This document shows, piece by piece, positions 33,993 through 42,206 of a stretch of 64,000 bases of DNA. Positions within the stretch are counted from its first letter, which is position 1; every line of letters begins with the position of its first letter. The stretch is taken from NCBI RefSeq assembly GCF_003994855.1, contig NZ_CP034142.1, positions 434,001 to 498,000 on the forward strand, written 5' to 3'. Source of the stretch: Marinobacter sp. NP-4(2019) (GTDB taxonomy: Bacteria > Pseudomonadota > Gammaproteobacteria > Pseudomonadales > Oleiphilaceae). Under the pieces are notes generated by a model, which did not search any database, was not told where the DNA came from, and saw nothing but the letters and a program-made list of their open reading frames with translations. The translations under genes were made by a program, and so were the position numbers.

Positions 33993-34007
33993 GTTCGGGT
34001 ACCGAAC
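33993..34007. promoter_or_regulatory. Putative PcaR operator 3, upstream of pcaR
   Basis: GTTCGGGTACCGAAC is a perfect dyad with the same GTTCG-N5-CGAAC arms but a different spacer. It lies 50-64 bp upstream of the pcaR start and fits autoregulation. Confidence 0.65.
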
Positions 34008-34056
34008 GAGCTGTTAACATTCGCGGATGCTGCAGTCAGGCGAGGAAGGAGCAGGA

Positions 34057-34836
34057 ATGGACAATCAGATTCTCAAACCCGGCGACCGGGACTATGTGGG
34101 TGCACTGGCCTCAGGACTGGAGGTGCTGCAGGCGTTTGATGCCGAGCATCCCCGCATGACCCTGAGCGAAGTGGCGGCGCGAACCGAGATGGATCGGGCC
34201 AAGGCACGGCGATTCCTGCTCACCCTCCACGCCTTGGGTTTCGTCAAGCGCAATGGCCGCCAGTTCGAGCTGACGCCCCGGGTGTTGCAGCTGGGGTATG
34301 CCTACCAGGCGTCGAACCAGTACCGGGCGGTGATCCAGCAGTACCTGGAGGACATTACTGCCGAGTTGGGGGAGTCGTCGTCGCTGGCGGTGCTGGATGG
34401 GGATGACGTGGTTTACGTGGTGCGCTCATCGGCCCGGCACCGGTTGATGGCCATCACCCTGTCGGTGGGCACCCGCCTGCCGGCGGCCTATACCTCCATG
34501 GGGCGGGTGCTGCTGGCGCAGTTGCCGGAAGCTGAGCTGGCGGCGTTTCTTGCCCGGTTAAAGCTTGAGGCGTTTACGGCATCGTCCGTGACCAATCCTG
34601 AGGTGCTGAAGAAGGAGATTATCAAAGTCCGGAAGCAGGGTTATGCGATAGTGGATCAGGAACTGGATTCCGGACTTCGTTCTGTTGCGGTGCCGGTGTT
34701 TGCCGGCAATGGTGAATTGCTGGGGGCGATCAATATCAGCACCAATGCGGCGCGGGTGGATATGGAGACGTTGATGGGGGTGTATTTGCCGCGATTGCAA
34801 CAAGCGGCCGAGGCGGTTCGGCGGACGACGCAGTGA
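34057..34836 (+). CDS. pcaR: IclR-family pathway regulator PcaR
   Basis: About 259 residues. It has an N-terminal winged HTH (about residues 15-75; LASGLEVLQAFDAEHPRMTLSEVAARTEMDRAKARRFLLTL) and a C-terminal IclR effector domain. The sequence start and the RRFLLTL-x3-GFV segment are typical of the PcaR/PcaU/PobR group, which activate pca genes with 3-oxoadipate or related acids. AAGGAG precedes ATG 34057. An in-frame ATG at 34027 is rejected for lack of an SD. It is divergent from pcaI across the three putative operators. Confidence 0.92.
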   Translation: MDNQILKPGDRDYVGALASGLEVLQAFDAEHPRMTLSEVAARTEMDRAKARRFLLTLHALGFVKRNGRQFELTPRVLQLGYAYQASNQYRAVIQQYLEDITAELGESSSLAVLDGDDVVYVVRSSARHRLMAITLSVGTRLPAAYTSMGRVLLAQLPEAELAAFLARLKLEAFTASSVTNPEVLKKEIIKVRKQGYAIVDQELDSGLRSVAVPVFAGNGELLGAINISTNAARVDMETLMGVYLPRLQQAAEAVRRTTQ

Positions 34837-34844
34837 GCCCCCGG

Positions 34845-34892
34845 TGTCGGATTACGCTTCGCTCATTGTGCCGTTCACCGGTAAATCCGACA
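34845..34892. repeat. Inverted repeat of the dispersed TGTCGGATT type between convergent genes
   Basis: Perfect 9-bp arms TGTCGGATT (34845-34853) and AATCCGACA (34884-34892) enclose 30 bases that begin ACGCTTCGCT. This pattern is common in intergenic spaces of gammaproteobacterial genomes. Lying between the 3' ends of pcaR and catR, it could also act as a bidirectional transcript end. Confidence 0.55.
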
Positions 34893-34898
34893 AACCTC

Positions 34899-35801
34899 TC
34901 ACGGATACCGCCCCGTCAACCGGTTCTCCACCAATTCATCCAGAATCGTATTAGCCAGCCGCATCACCGCGTTCGGATTCTCTCCCCGTCGCCGCGAGGC
35001 AATCACCGGCACGGTTATGTTGTCATCTTCCAGCGGCATGTAGTCTACCCCTTCCCGGTGCAGCCGCCGGACCTGTTCCGGCACCAGGGTAAAGCCCATA
35101 TCCGAGGCTACCAGCGACAGCGCGGTCTGCAGGTCGTTGACGTGCTGAATCACGTTAATCCGTAAACCCCGGCGGTGAAACAGGCCCTGGGTCAGGTCGG
35201 CGAAATTGGGGCCGGGGCTGGACGGAAAGGCGATCATTGGCCATTCCGACAGTTCTTTCATCGACGGTGGGTGCCGGGTTAGTGGGTTGCCGGCGGGGAT
35301 GGCGGCGATCATCGGCTCGTCGAACAGCAGTTCCTGTTCCACATCCGGGTCTTCAATGCGTACCCGGCCGAAGCCGATGTCGATCTTGCCGGCTTTCAGG
35401 GCGTCCACCTGCTCCCGTGTTTTCAGTTCGTGCAGGATGATTTCCAGGTTCTTGTTGCGCCGCAGGCGTCGGACCATCAGCGGCAGTTGTCCGTAGAACA
35501 CCGAAGGCACGAACCCGATGGAGAAGACCGTCTTGCGATGCTGGGCGATTCGCCGGGTGTCGTACACCGTGGCCGCTACCTTGTCGAGAACCTGCCGGGC
35601 CTGTTCCAGAAAATATTCACCGCCGGTGGTGAGTTCCAGCCCCCGGGGTTTACGGATGAACAGGTCCACGCCCATCTCTTCCTCCAGCTGTTTGATGGCA
35701 CGGGTGAGGGGCGGCTGGGCGATAAACAGCTTTTCCGCCGCGCGGGTGAGGTTCAACTCCTCGGCCACCGCCACGAAGTAGCGCAAGTGTCTCAGCTCCA
35801 T
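34899..35801 (-). CDS. catR: LysR-type regulator CatR/BenM
   Basis: A 300-residue LysR-type regulator whose N-terminus (MELRHLRYFVAVAEELN, then AAEKLFIAQPPLTRAIKQLEEEMG) is very close to CatR/CatM/BenM. The effector domain occupies about residues 90-290. These proteins activate cat and ben genes in response to cis,cis-muconate, and in BenM also benzoate. It is divergent from catB. A LysR-type dyad lies immediately upstream of its own start codon. No separate benR sits in the cluster, so it may control both cat and ben genes. Confidence 0.9.
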   Translation of the reverse strand: MELRHLRYFVAVAEELNLTRAAEKLFIAQPPLTRAIKQLEEEMGVDLFIRKPRGLELTTGGEYFLEQARQVLDKVAATVYDTRRIAQHRKTVFSIGFVPSVFYGQLPLMVRRLRRNKNLEIILHELKTREQVDALKAGKIDIGFGRVRIEDPDVEQELLFDEPMIAAIPAGNPLTRHPPSMKELSEWPMIAFPSSPGPNFADLTQGLFHRRGLRINVIQHVNDLQTALSLVASDMGFTLVPEQVRRLHREGVDYMPLEDDNITVPVIASRRRGENPNAVMRLANTILDELVENRLTGRYP

Positions 35802-35803
35802 CC

Positions 35804-35818
35804 ATACCTCCAGGGTAT
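35804..35818. promoter_or_regulatory. Putative CatR/BenM binding dyad
   Basis: ATACC-N5-GGTAT, a perfect interrupted dyad containing the LysR T-N11-A motif (T35805, A35817). It lies 3-17 bp upstream of catR and about 90 bp upstream of catB, in the position of the high-affinity recognition site of cat promoters. The regulator could repress its own gene from here while activating catB. Confidence 0.65.
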
Positions 35819-35907
35819 CGGTTAGTACTTAATCAATATTGGTTCATATCCGTGAAACTTCGTACTGTTCGAATCACAGGCATTTTAACTTGCGATTCGG
35901 AGAGCCC

Positions 35908-37029
35908 ATGTCCGCAACCATTCAGTCCATTGAAGCCATCCTGGTCGACATTCCGACCATCCGGCCGCACAAGCTATCCATGACAACCATGGGGGTTCAG
36001 ACCATGGTGATTGTGCGCATCAAGGATTCCGATGGCCTCGAGGGACTGGGTGAAGCCACTACCATCGGTGGTCTGGCCTACGGCCCGGAAAGCCCCGAAA
36101 GCGTGAAACTTACCATTGACACCTATTTCAGACCACAACTGATCGACCAGCCGGCTGACGCAATCAATACCCTCAGGGTAAGGCTAAACCGTGCGACCCG
36201 CGGAAACAACCTGGCCAAGTCCGCCATTGAAACCGCGCTGCTGGATCTGCAGGGCAAGCGCCTGAACCGTCCGGTCTCGGATCTGCTCGGCGGTGCATTG
36301 CATCAGCACCTGCCGGTGCTCTGGACCCTGGCCAGTGGCGATACCGCCAAAGATATCGACGAGGCCCACAGCCTGATCGCGCAGAAGCGCCACTGCGATT
36401 TCAAGCTGAAGATCGGCTCCCGTCCGGTTATGGATGATGTGCGCCACGTGGCTGCTATTAAAGCCGCAGTCGGTGACCAGGCCAGTGTGCGTGTGGACGT
36501 GAATCAGGCGTGGGACGAAACCACGGCCTCCAAAGGCATGGCCGAGCTGCAGGCGGCCGGAATCGATCTGGTGGAACAGCCCACGCCGATGAAAGATTTC
36601 GCCGCCCTGGTGCGGCTGTCCGAGAAATTCCACATTCCGATCCTGGCGGATGAAGCCGTCGCGGACGCAAAAGACATGTTTGCCCTGGCGGCTGCGGGGT
36701 TTGCCGGCGCGGTGGCGATGAAGATTGCCAAGGCCGGTGGCCCGGCCCGCGCGCTGGAGCAGGCCACCGTGGCTCAGGCTGCGGGTATCGGCCTGTACGG
36801 CGGCACGCTGCTGGAAGGCACCATCGGCACCGCCGCGTCCCTGCACGCCTGGTCCACTCTGGAAACCCTGCACTGGGGCACGGAAATGTTCGGCCCGCTG
36901 TTGATGAAGGACGACATCGTGGTCAAGCCACTGAGCTTCCATAGCAACGGCGTTGACCTGCCCGCAGGTCCAGGCCTGGGCGTTGAGATTGATGAAGACA
37001 AGCTGGCCTTCTATCGCCGAAAAGCGTAG
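35908..37029 (+). CDS. catB: Muconate cycloisomerase
   Basis: About 373 residues, enolase superfamily. It converts cis,cis-muconate to muconolactone. Catalytic motifs are FKLKIG (the KxK lysines), metal ligands in VDVNQAW, VEQPTP and LADEAV, and the late KIAKAGG. ATG 35908 follows CGGAGAG. The frame is open to 35839, but that extension is not family-like. It is the first gene of a likely catBCA-benABCDK transcript. Confidence 0.95.
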   Translation: MSATIQSIEAILVDIPTIRPHKLSMTTMGVQTMVIVRIKDSDGLEGLGEATTIGGLAYGPESPESVKLTIDTYFRPQLIDQPADAINTLRVRLNRATRGNNLAKSAIETALLDLQGKRLNRPVSDLLGGALHQHLPVLWTLASGDTAKDIDEAHSLIAQKRHCDFKLKIGSRPVMDDVRHVAAIKAAVGDQASVRVDVNQAWDETTASKGMAELQAAGIDLVEQPTPMKDFAALVRLSEKFHIPILADEAVADAKDMFALAAAGFAGAVAMKIAKAGGPARALEQATVAQAAGIGLYGGTLLEGTIGTAASLHAWSTLETLHWGTEMFGPLLMKDDIVVKPLSFHSNGVDLPAGPGLGVEIDEDKLAFYRRKA

Positions 37030-37088
37030 GTCGCCGGAAATAAATACGCCGCAAAGATCGATAAACAAAGATCAAGAAAGGAGCGCAC

Positions 37089-37379
37089 ATGCTGTTCAAA
37101 GTCGAGATGAAGGTGAATATCCCCCACGACATGCCCGCCGAAGTCGTCGCGGACATCAAGTCCCGGGAAAAGGCCTACGCCCAGGATCTGCAGAAGCAGG
37201 GCAAGTGGCGCCATCTGTGGCGGGTGGCGGGCAGCTACGCAAACGTCAGCATTTTCGACGTTGAGGACAACGCCGAATTACAGGACCTGATCAGCAACCT
37301 TCCGCTGTTCCCGTATATGGACATCACCGTTGCACCCCTGTGCCGCCATCCGTCCTCCATTCATGAGGACGATCGCTAA
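37089..37379 (+). CDS. catC: Muconolactone delta-isomerase
   Basis: A 96-residue protein, full length for the family. It isomerises muconolactone to 3-oxoadipate enol-lactone, the substrate of PcaD. It opens with MLFKVEMKVNIPHDMP and contains EKAYAQDLQKQGKWRHLWRV, both characteristic. GAAAGGAG precedes the ATG. It lies 59 bp after catB. Confidence 0.96.
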   Translation: MLFKVEMKVNIPHDMPAEVVADIKSREKAYAQDLQKQGKWRHLWRVAGSYANVSIFDVEDNAELQDLISNLPLFPYMDITVAPLCRHPSSIHEDDR

Positions 37380-37495
37380 GCAGGAATCGTTAACCCGATA
37401 CCGGCCCCGCCAGTGGTGGAAGGGGCTGCACTGATGATGTTGCCAACTGATGGGATGTCTTGAGCAACAACAACAAAAGACCGAGGAGACCGACA

Positions 37496-38437
37496 ATGAC
37501 CGTTAAGACCATGCAAACCGCTGAAGTGAAGGAACTGCTGGAGAAAGTGGCCGGCTTCAACAAGGACGGTGGCAATGAGCGCGTGAAGAAAATCGTTCAT
37601 CGCGTCATGCACGACATTTTCCAGATCGTCGAGGATTTCGACGTCACGCCGGAAGAGTTCTGGAGCGCCGTTTATTACGTCGGCGAACTGGGCGCGAACG
37701 GGGAGGCCGCCCTGTTGGCCCCGGGCCTGGGTATGGACCGTTACCTGGATATTCGTCAGGACGCCGAGGACGAGCAGGCCGGCCTGACCGGCGGCACGCC
37801 GCGCACTATCGAAGGCCCGCTGTACGTCGCCGGCGCGCCCATCAGTGAAGGCTTTGCCCGCATGGATGACGGCTCTGACAAGGATGCGGAAGTCATTCTC
37901 ATCAAGGGTCGGATCACCGACGAAAACGGCGAGCCGCTGGCCAACGCCGTTGTGGATATCTGGCACGCCGACACCAAGGGCGCCTATTCCTACTTCGACC
38001 AGTCACAGAGCGAGTACAACCTGCGCCGTCGCATCAAGACCGATGCCGAAGGTCGCTATGCAGCCCAGAGCATCATGCCCTCCGGTTACGGCTGCCCGCC
38101 TGAAGGCTCCACCCAGCAGTTGCTGAACCACCTGGGCCGTCACGGCCAGCGTCCGGCGCATATTCACTATTTTGTGTCCAAGCTGGGCTACAAGCACCTG
38201 ACCACCCAGATCAACATCGCCGGTGACGAGTACACCTACGACGACTTTGCGTTCGCAACCCGCGAAGAACTGGTGGTGGAAGCCAAACGTGTGGACCAGT
38301 CCGAAGACGGTGCAAGGCACGGTGTGACCGGCCCGATTACCGAGGTTGAGTTCAACGTGGCCCTGGTTGCCACCGACAAGCCCAAACTTCAGGAGCGCCA
38401 CGCACGTCGCCGCGCCCTGGAAACCGAAGCTGCGTAA
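37496..38437 (+). CDS. catA: Catechol 1,2-dioxygenase
   Basis: About 313 residues. This intradiol dioxygenase opens catechol to cis,cis-muconate using Fe(III). There is an N-terminal dimerisation domain (about 1-95), then the catalytic beta sandwich. Probable iron ligands are the Tyr residues in KGAYSYFD and SGYGCPP and the two His in RPAHIHYF. GAGGAG precedes ATG 37496. It lies between catC and benA on the same strand. Confidence 0.96.
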   Translation: MTVKTMQTAEVKELLEKVAGFNKDGGNERVKKIVHRVMHDIFQIVEDFDVTPEEFWSAVYYVGELGANGEAALLAPGLGMDRYLDIRQDAEDEQAGLTGGTPRTIEGPLYVAGAPISEGFARMDDGSDKDAEVILIKGRITDENGEPLANAVVDIWHADTKGAYSYFDQSQSEYNLRRRIKTDAEGRYAAQSIMPSGYGCPPEGSTQQLLNHLGRHGQRPAHIHYFVSKLGYKHLTTQINIAGDEYTYDDFAFATREELVVEAKRVDQSEDGARHGVTGPITEVEFNVALVATDKPKLQERHARRRALETEAA

Positions 38438-38469
38438 GCGCCAGCCAAGAACAAGACGGAGTGAACGAC

Positions 38470-39846
38470 ATGACCAGCAAACTCGACAAGCTCGCAGACA
38501 AGGTCCGCAACGCGGTCATCGCCGACCCGGAAACCGGTCGCTACCAGTGCGACCGCGGCATCTTCACCGACCGGGAACTGTTTGACCTGGAGATGAAGTA
38601 CATCTTCGAGGGCAACTGGGTTTACCTGGCCCACGAGAGCCAGATCCCGGAGCCGGGCGATTACTTCACGGTGACCGTGGGTCGCCAGCCGGTGATCATT
38701 ACCCGTACCAAGGATGGCGAACTGAAAGCCATCCTCAACACCTGCTCCCACCGTGGCGCCACCCTGTGCCGCAAGAAGCGGGGTAACAAGACTTCCTTTA
38801 CCTGTCCGTTCCACGGCTGGACCTTCCGCAACGACGGTCAGCTGCTGAAGGCGAAGGACCAGAAGAAGGGCGGATACCCGGAGCAGTTCAACACCGACGG
38901 CTCCCACGACCTGAAGCAGATGCCGAAGTTCGGCAACTACCGCGGCTTCCTGTTTGGCAGCCTCAATGCCGATGTGGTGCCTCTTGAGGAGCACCTGGGT
39001 GAAACCACCAAGATCATCGACAACATCGTGGACCAGTCGGAAGACGGCCTGGAAATCCTGCGGGGCAGCTCGACCTACACCTACGAAGGCAACTGGAAAC
39101 TGACCGCCGAGAACGGCGCGGACGGCTACCACGTGGGCACCGTGCACTGGAACTACCTGTCCACCATGGGTCAGCGTAACTACGACAAGGGCGGCACCGA
39201 AGCGGTGGACGCCAAGAGCTGGTCAGCCGAAGGCGGTTTCTACTCCTTCGAGAACGGCCACATGATGCTGTGGACCCGACTGCTGAACCCGGAGGTACGG
39301 CCGATCTTCAGCCAGCTGGAGCGCCTGGAAAAGACCTACGGGGAGGCCCGTGCCGATTCCATCGTCCGTACCACCAAGAATCTGTGCCTGTACCCCAACG
39401 TTTACCTGATGGACCAGTTCTCCACCCAGATCCGTGTGACCCGGCCCATCGACGTCAACAAGACGGAAGTGACCATCTATGCCTTTGGTCCGAAGAACGA
39501 GCCGGCGGAGCTGCGTACCAAGCGTATCCGCCAGTACGAGGATTTCTTCAACGTGACCGGCATGGGTACTCCGGATGACCTGGAGGAATTCCGCGCCTGC
39601 CAGAGCGGCTATGAAGCCCGCGACATGCGCTGGAACGACATGAGCCGTGGCGCGGTGCACTGGATCGACGGTCCGGACGAGCACGCCAACCAGATTGATA
39701 TGAAGCCCACCATGAGCGGCGCGCGGCCGGACGACGAAGGCCTGTACGTGAACCACCACCGGCATTGGCAGGTGGAGATGACACGCGCGATCGAAGCCGA
39801 GCGTGCCCGTTTCATTCCAGTGACTTCAGAGGAGGCGTCGGCATGA
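38470..39846 (+). CDS. benA: Benzoate 1,2-dioxygenase large subunit
   Basis: About 458 residues. It is the Rieske oxygenase alpha subunit that dihydroxylates benzoate to the 1,2-cis-diol. The Rieske [2Fe-2S] motif is C-x-H (CSHRGA) and C-x2-H (CPFHGW). The catalytic domain shows ENGADGYHVGTVHWNY with the mononuclear iron ligands. ATG 38470 has GGAG 8 bp upstream. A GTG at 38461 is also in frame. The stop overlaps the benB start (ATGA). Confidence 0.96.
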   Translation: MTSKLDKLADKVRNAVIADPETGRYQCDRGIFTDRELFDLEMKYIFEGNWVYLAHESQIPEPGDYFTVTVGRQPVIITRTKDGELKAILNTCSHRGATLCRKKRGNKTSFTCPFHGWTFRNDGQLLKAKDQKKGGYPEQFNTDGSHDLKQMPKFGNYRGFLFGSLNADVVPLEEHLGETTKIIDNIVDQSEDGLEILRGSSTYTYEGNWKLTAENGADGYHVGTVHWNYLSTMGQRNYDKGGTEAVDAKSWSAEGGFYSFENGHMMLWTRLLNPEVRPIFSQLERLEKTYGEARADSIVRTTKNLCLYPNVYLMDQFSTQIRVTRPIDVNKTEVTIYAFGPKNEPAELRTKRIRQYEDFFNVTGMGTPDDLEEFRACQSGYEARDMRWNDMSRGAVHWIDGPDEHANQIDMKPTMSGARPDDEGLYVNHHRHWQVEMTRAIEAERARFIPVTSEEASA

Positions 39847-40334
39847 GCCTGAGCTATCACGACATCGAGCAATTCATCATCCGCGAGGCCCGTTTCCTGG
39901 ACGACCGCGAGTGGGACAACTGGCTGGCCTGCTATCACGAGGACGTCACCTACTGGATGCCGGCGTGGGATGACGACGATGAGCTGACCGAAGATCCGCA
40001 AAGCGAGATCTCGCTCATCTATTACCCCAACAAGGAGGGTCTGGAAGACCGGATCTACCGCATCAAGACCGAGCGTTCCGGTGCCAGTTCCATGCCGGAG
40101 CCGCGCACCACGCACTTCACCAGCAACCTGGAGATCCTGTCCCAGGACGACAGTGAAATAAAGCTGCGGTTCAACTGGCTGACCAAGGCCTACCGCTACA
40201 AGAAAACGGCTGAATTCTTCGGAACCTCCTTCTACACCCTGGACATCACCGGCGAGCAGCCGCTGATCCGCGAGAAGCGACTGGTTCTGAACAACGATTG
40301 CATCAATCAGGTGCTGGACGTTTACCACCTGTAA
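39843..40334 (+). CDS. benB: Benzoate 1,2-dioxygenase small subunit
   Basis: About 163 residues, the ring-hydroxylating dioxygenase beta subunit (NTF2-like cone fold), which completes the alpha3-beta3 oxygenase. It shows DIEQFIIREARFLDDREWDNWLACY and a C-terminal NQVLDVYHL, typical of BenB/XylY. ATG 39843 overlaps the benA stop by 4 bp, which fixes the start. An in-frame upstream start at 39765 would lie deep inside benA. Confidence 0.95.
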   Translation: MSLSYHDIEQFIIREARFLDDREWDNWLACYHEDVTYWMPAWDDDDELTEDPQSEISLIYYPNKEGLEDRIYRIKTERSGASSMPEPRTTHFTSNLEILSQDDSEIKLRFNWLTKAYRYKKTAEFFGTSFYTLDITGEQPLIREKRLVLNNDCINQVLDVYHL

Positions 40335-40354
40335 TTGATGGGGAGAGCATCATC

Positions 40355-41383
40355 ATGAGTTACAACATTGCGCTTAACTTTGAAGACGGCGTTACCCGTT
40401 TTGTGTCCTGCAACGAAGGCGAAACGGTTCTCGACGCCGCCTACCGTGCGCAGATCAATCTGCCCATGGACTGCTCCGATGGCGTCTGCGGCACCTGCAA
40501 GGGCGCCTGCCGTCAGGGCGACTTCGACATGGGTGAGGAATACATTGACGAAGCGCTGTCTGACGAGGAAGCCGAGCAGGGCATGGTACTGACTTGCCAG
40601 ATGGTGCCCTCCAGCGATTGCGTGGTGGAAGTGCCCGTCGCTTCCACCCTGTGCAAGACCGGCAATGCCGAGGTCACCGGCACCGTGGCCGAGGTGAACC
40701 TGATCTCGCCCACGTCGATCGAACTGAAGATCACCGCGGATGACGACATTGCTTTCCTGCCGGGGCAGTACGTGAACATCCAGGTACCGGGCACCGAGGA
40801 GACCCGTGCCTACTCGTTCAGCTCAAAGCCTGGAAGCCGCGATCTCAGTTTCCTGATCCGCAATGTGCCGGGCGGGCTGATGAGCTCCTGGCTGGTGGGC
40901 AAGGCCCGTACCGGTGACAAGGTGACCCTGACCGGCCCCATGGGCAGCTTCTACCTGCGCTCGATCGAGCGTCCGGTACTGATGCTGGCCGGTGGCACCG
41001 GCCTGGCGCCATTCCTGGCGAAGCTGGAACACATGAAGGCCAATGGCTGCGATCTGCCGACGTATCTGGTCTACGGCGTCAGCAGTGACGACGACCTGGT
41101 GTGCCTGGATATCCTGGACCGCTTCACCGAGGAGCTGGACAACTTCAGCTATGTCACTGTTGTGTCCGGTGAGGAAAGCGATCATCCGCGTAAGGGGTAT
41201 GTCACCCAGCATATGGATGAAGCGCCGCTGAACGAAGGCGATGTGGATGTCTATCTGTGTGGGCCGCCGCCGATGGTGGACTCCGTGCTCGGGTTCTTCC
41301 GCGAGAGGGGCATCGAACCGAACTCGTTCCACTATGAGAAGTTCACGCCCAGCGTACCGGCGGCCAGGGAGAAGGTCGCATGA
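40355..41383 (+). CDS. benC: Benzoate dioxygenase reductase
   Basis: About 342 residues. It transfers electrons from NADH to the oxygenase. The N-terminal plant-type ferredoxin domain has the cysteine pattern CSDGVCGTCKGAC and LTC. The FAD-binding segment is RAYSFSS, and the NAD domain has GGTGLAPF and CGPPPMV. ATG 40355 follows GGGGAGAG. The stop overlaps benD by 4 bp. Confidence 0.96.
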   Translation: MSYNIALNFEDGVTRFVSCNEGETVLDAAYRAQINLPMDCSDGVCGTCKGACRQGDFDMGEEYIDEALSDEEAEQGMVLTCQMVPSSDCVVEVPVASTLCKTGNAEVTGTVAEVNLISPTSIELKITADDDIAFLPGQYVNIQVPGTEETRAYSFSSKPGSRDLSFLIRNVPGGLMSSWLVGKARTGDKVTLTGPMGSFYLRSIERPVLMLAGGTGLAPFLAKLEHMKANGCDLPTYLVYGVSSDDDLVCLDILDRFTEELDNFSYVTVVSGEESDHPRKGYVTQHMDEAPLNEGDVDVYLCGPPPMVDSVLGFFRERGIEPNSFHYEKFTPSVPAAREKVA

Positions 41384-42159
41384 AGGATCGCTTCACCGAC
41401 AAGGTCATGGTGATTACCGGCGCTGCCCAGGGCATTGGCAAACGAGTGGCCGAACTGGCTGCTGCCGAGGGCGCCCGGTTGCTGCTGGTCGATATCGCGG
41501 ATTACGTACAGGGTGTGGCTGCCGAGCTGCGTGACCAGGGCGCCGACGCTGTTGCGGTCCAGGCCAACCTGGAAACCTGGGCCGGCGCCGAAACCATCAT
41601 GGCTCACGCGCAAGAGCAGTTTGGCCGCATCGACATCCTGATCAACAACGTCGGCGGCACGATCTGGGCGCAACCGTTCGAGCATTACACCCCGGAGCAG
41701 ATCGAAAAGGAAATCCAGCGTTCGCTGTTCACCACAATGTGGTGTTGTCGCGCGGTGCTGCCCTACATGCTGGAGCAGAAGAGCGGGGTGATCGTGAACG
41801 TGTCATCCGTGGCCACCCGGGGGCTGATGCGCGTGCCCTATGGCGCGGCCAAGGGCGGCGTCAACGCCATGACCGTGAATATGGCGTACGAGTACGCGCC
41901 CCACAACATCCGCGTAAATGCCGCCGCGCCCGGTGGTACCGAGGCACCGCCGCGGCTGACGCCGCGCAACGCGCAGGAGCAGAGCGAACAGGAAAAGGCC
42001 TGGTATCAGACGCTGATCGACCAGACCACGGAAAACAGCTTCATGCATCGTTATGGAACCCTGGATGAACAGGCCGAACCGATCCTGTTCCTGGCATCGG
42101 ATGCGTCTTCCTACATGACCGGCACCGTCCTGCCCGTGGCAGGCGGCGATCTCGGTTAG
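41380..42159 (+). CDS. benD: cis-Diol carboxylate dehydrogenase
   Basis: A 259-residue short-chain dehydrogenase that oxidises and decarboxylates the benzoate cis-diol to catechol. It carries the cofactor motif GAAQGIGKRVAE, NNVGG, and catalytic Ser-Tyr-x3-Lys (SSVATRG and YGAAKGG). It overlaps benC by 4 bp and precedes benK by 47 bp. Confidence 0.95.
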   Translation: MKDRFTDKVMVITGAAQGIGKRVAELAAAEGARLLLVDIADYVQGVAAELRDQGADAVAVQANLETWAGAETIMAHAQEQFGRIDILINNVGGTIWAQPFEHYTPEQIEKEIQRSLFTTMWCCRAVLPYMLEQKSGVIVNVSSVATRGLMRVPYGAAKGGVNAMTVNMAYEYAPHNIRVNAAAPGGTEAPPRLTPRNAQEQSEQEKAWYQTLIDQTTENSFMHRYGTLDEQAEPILFLASDASSYMTGTVLPVAGGDLG

Positions 42160-42206
42160 TCAATCACATCAACTCCGTACAAGAACAAAAGCGGAAGTGA
42201 GAGATC

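Noticed and set aside
35870..35899. CGAATC/GATTCG inverted repeat before catB
   Set aside because: Arms of 6 bp with an 18-base loop are too weak to support a regulatory structure, though the right arm touches the ribosome-binding site.
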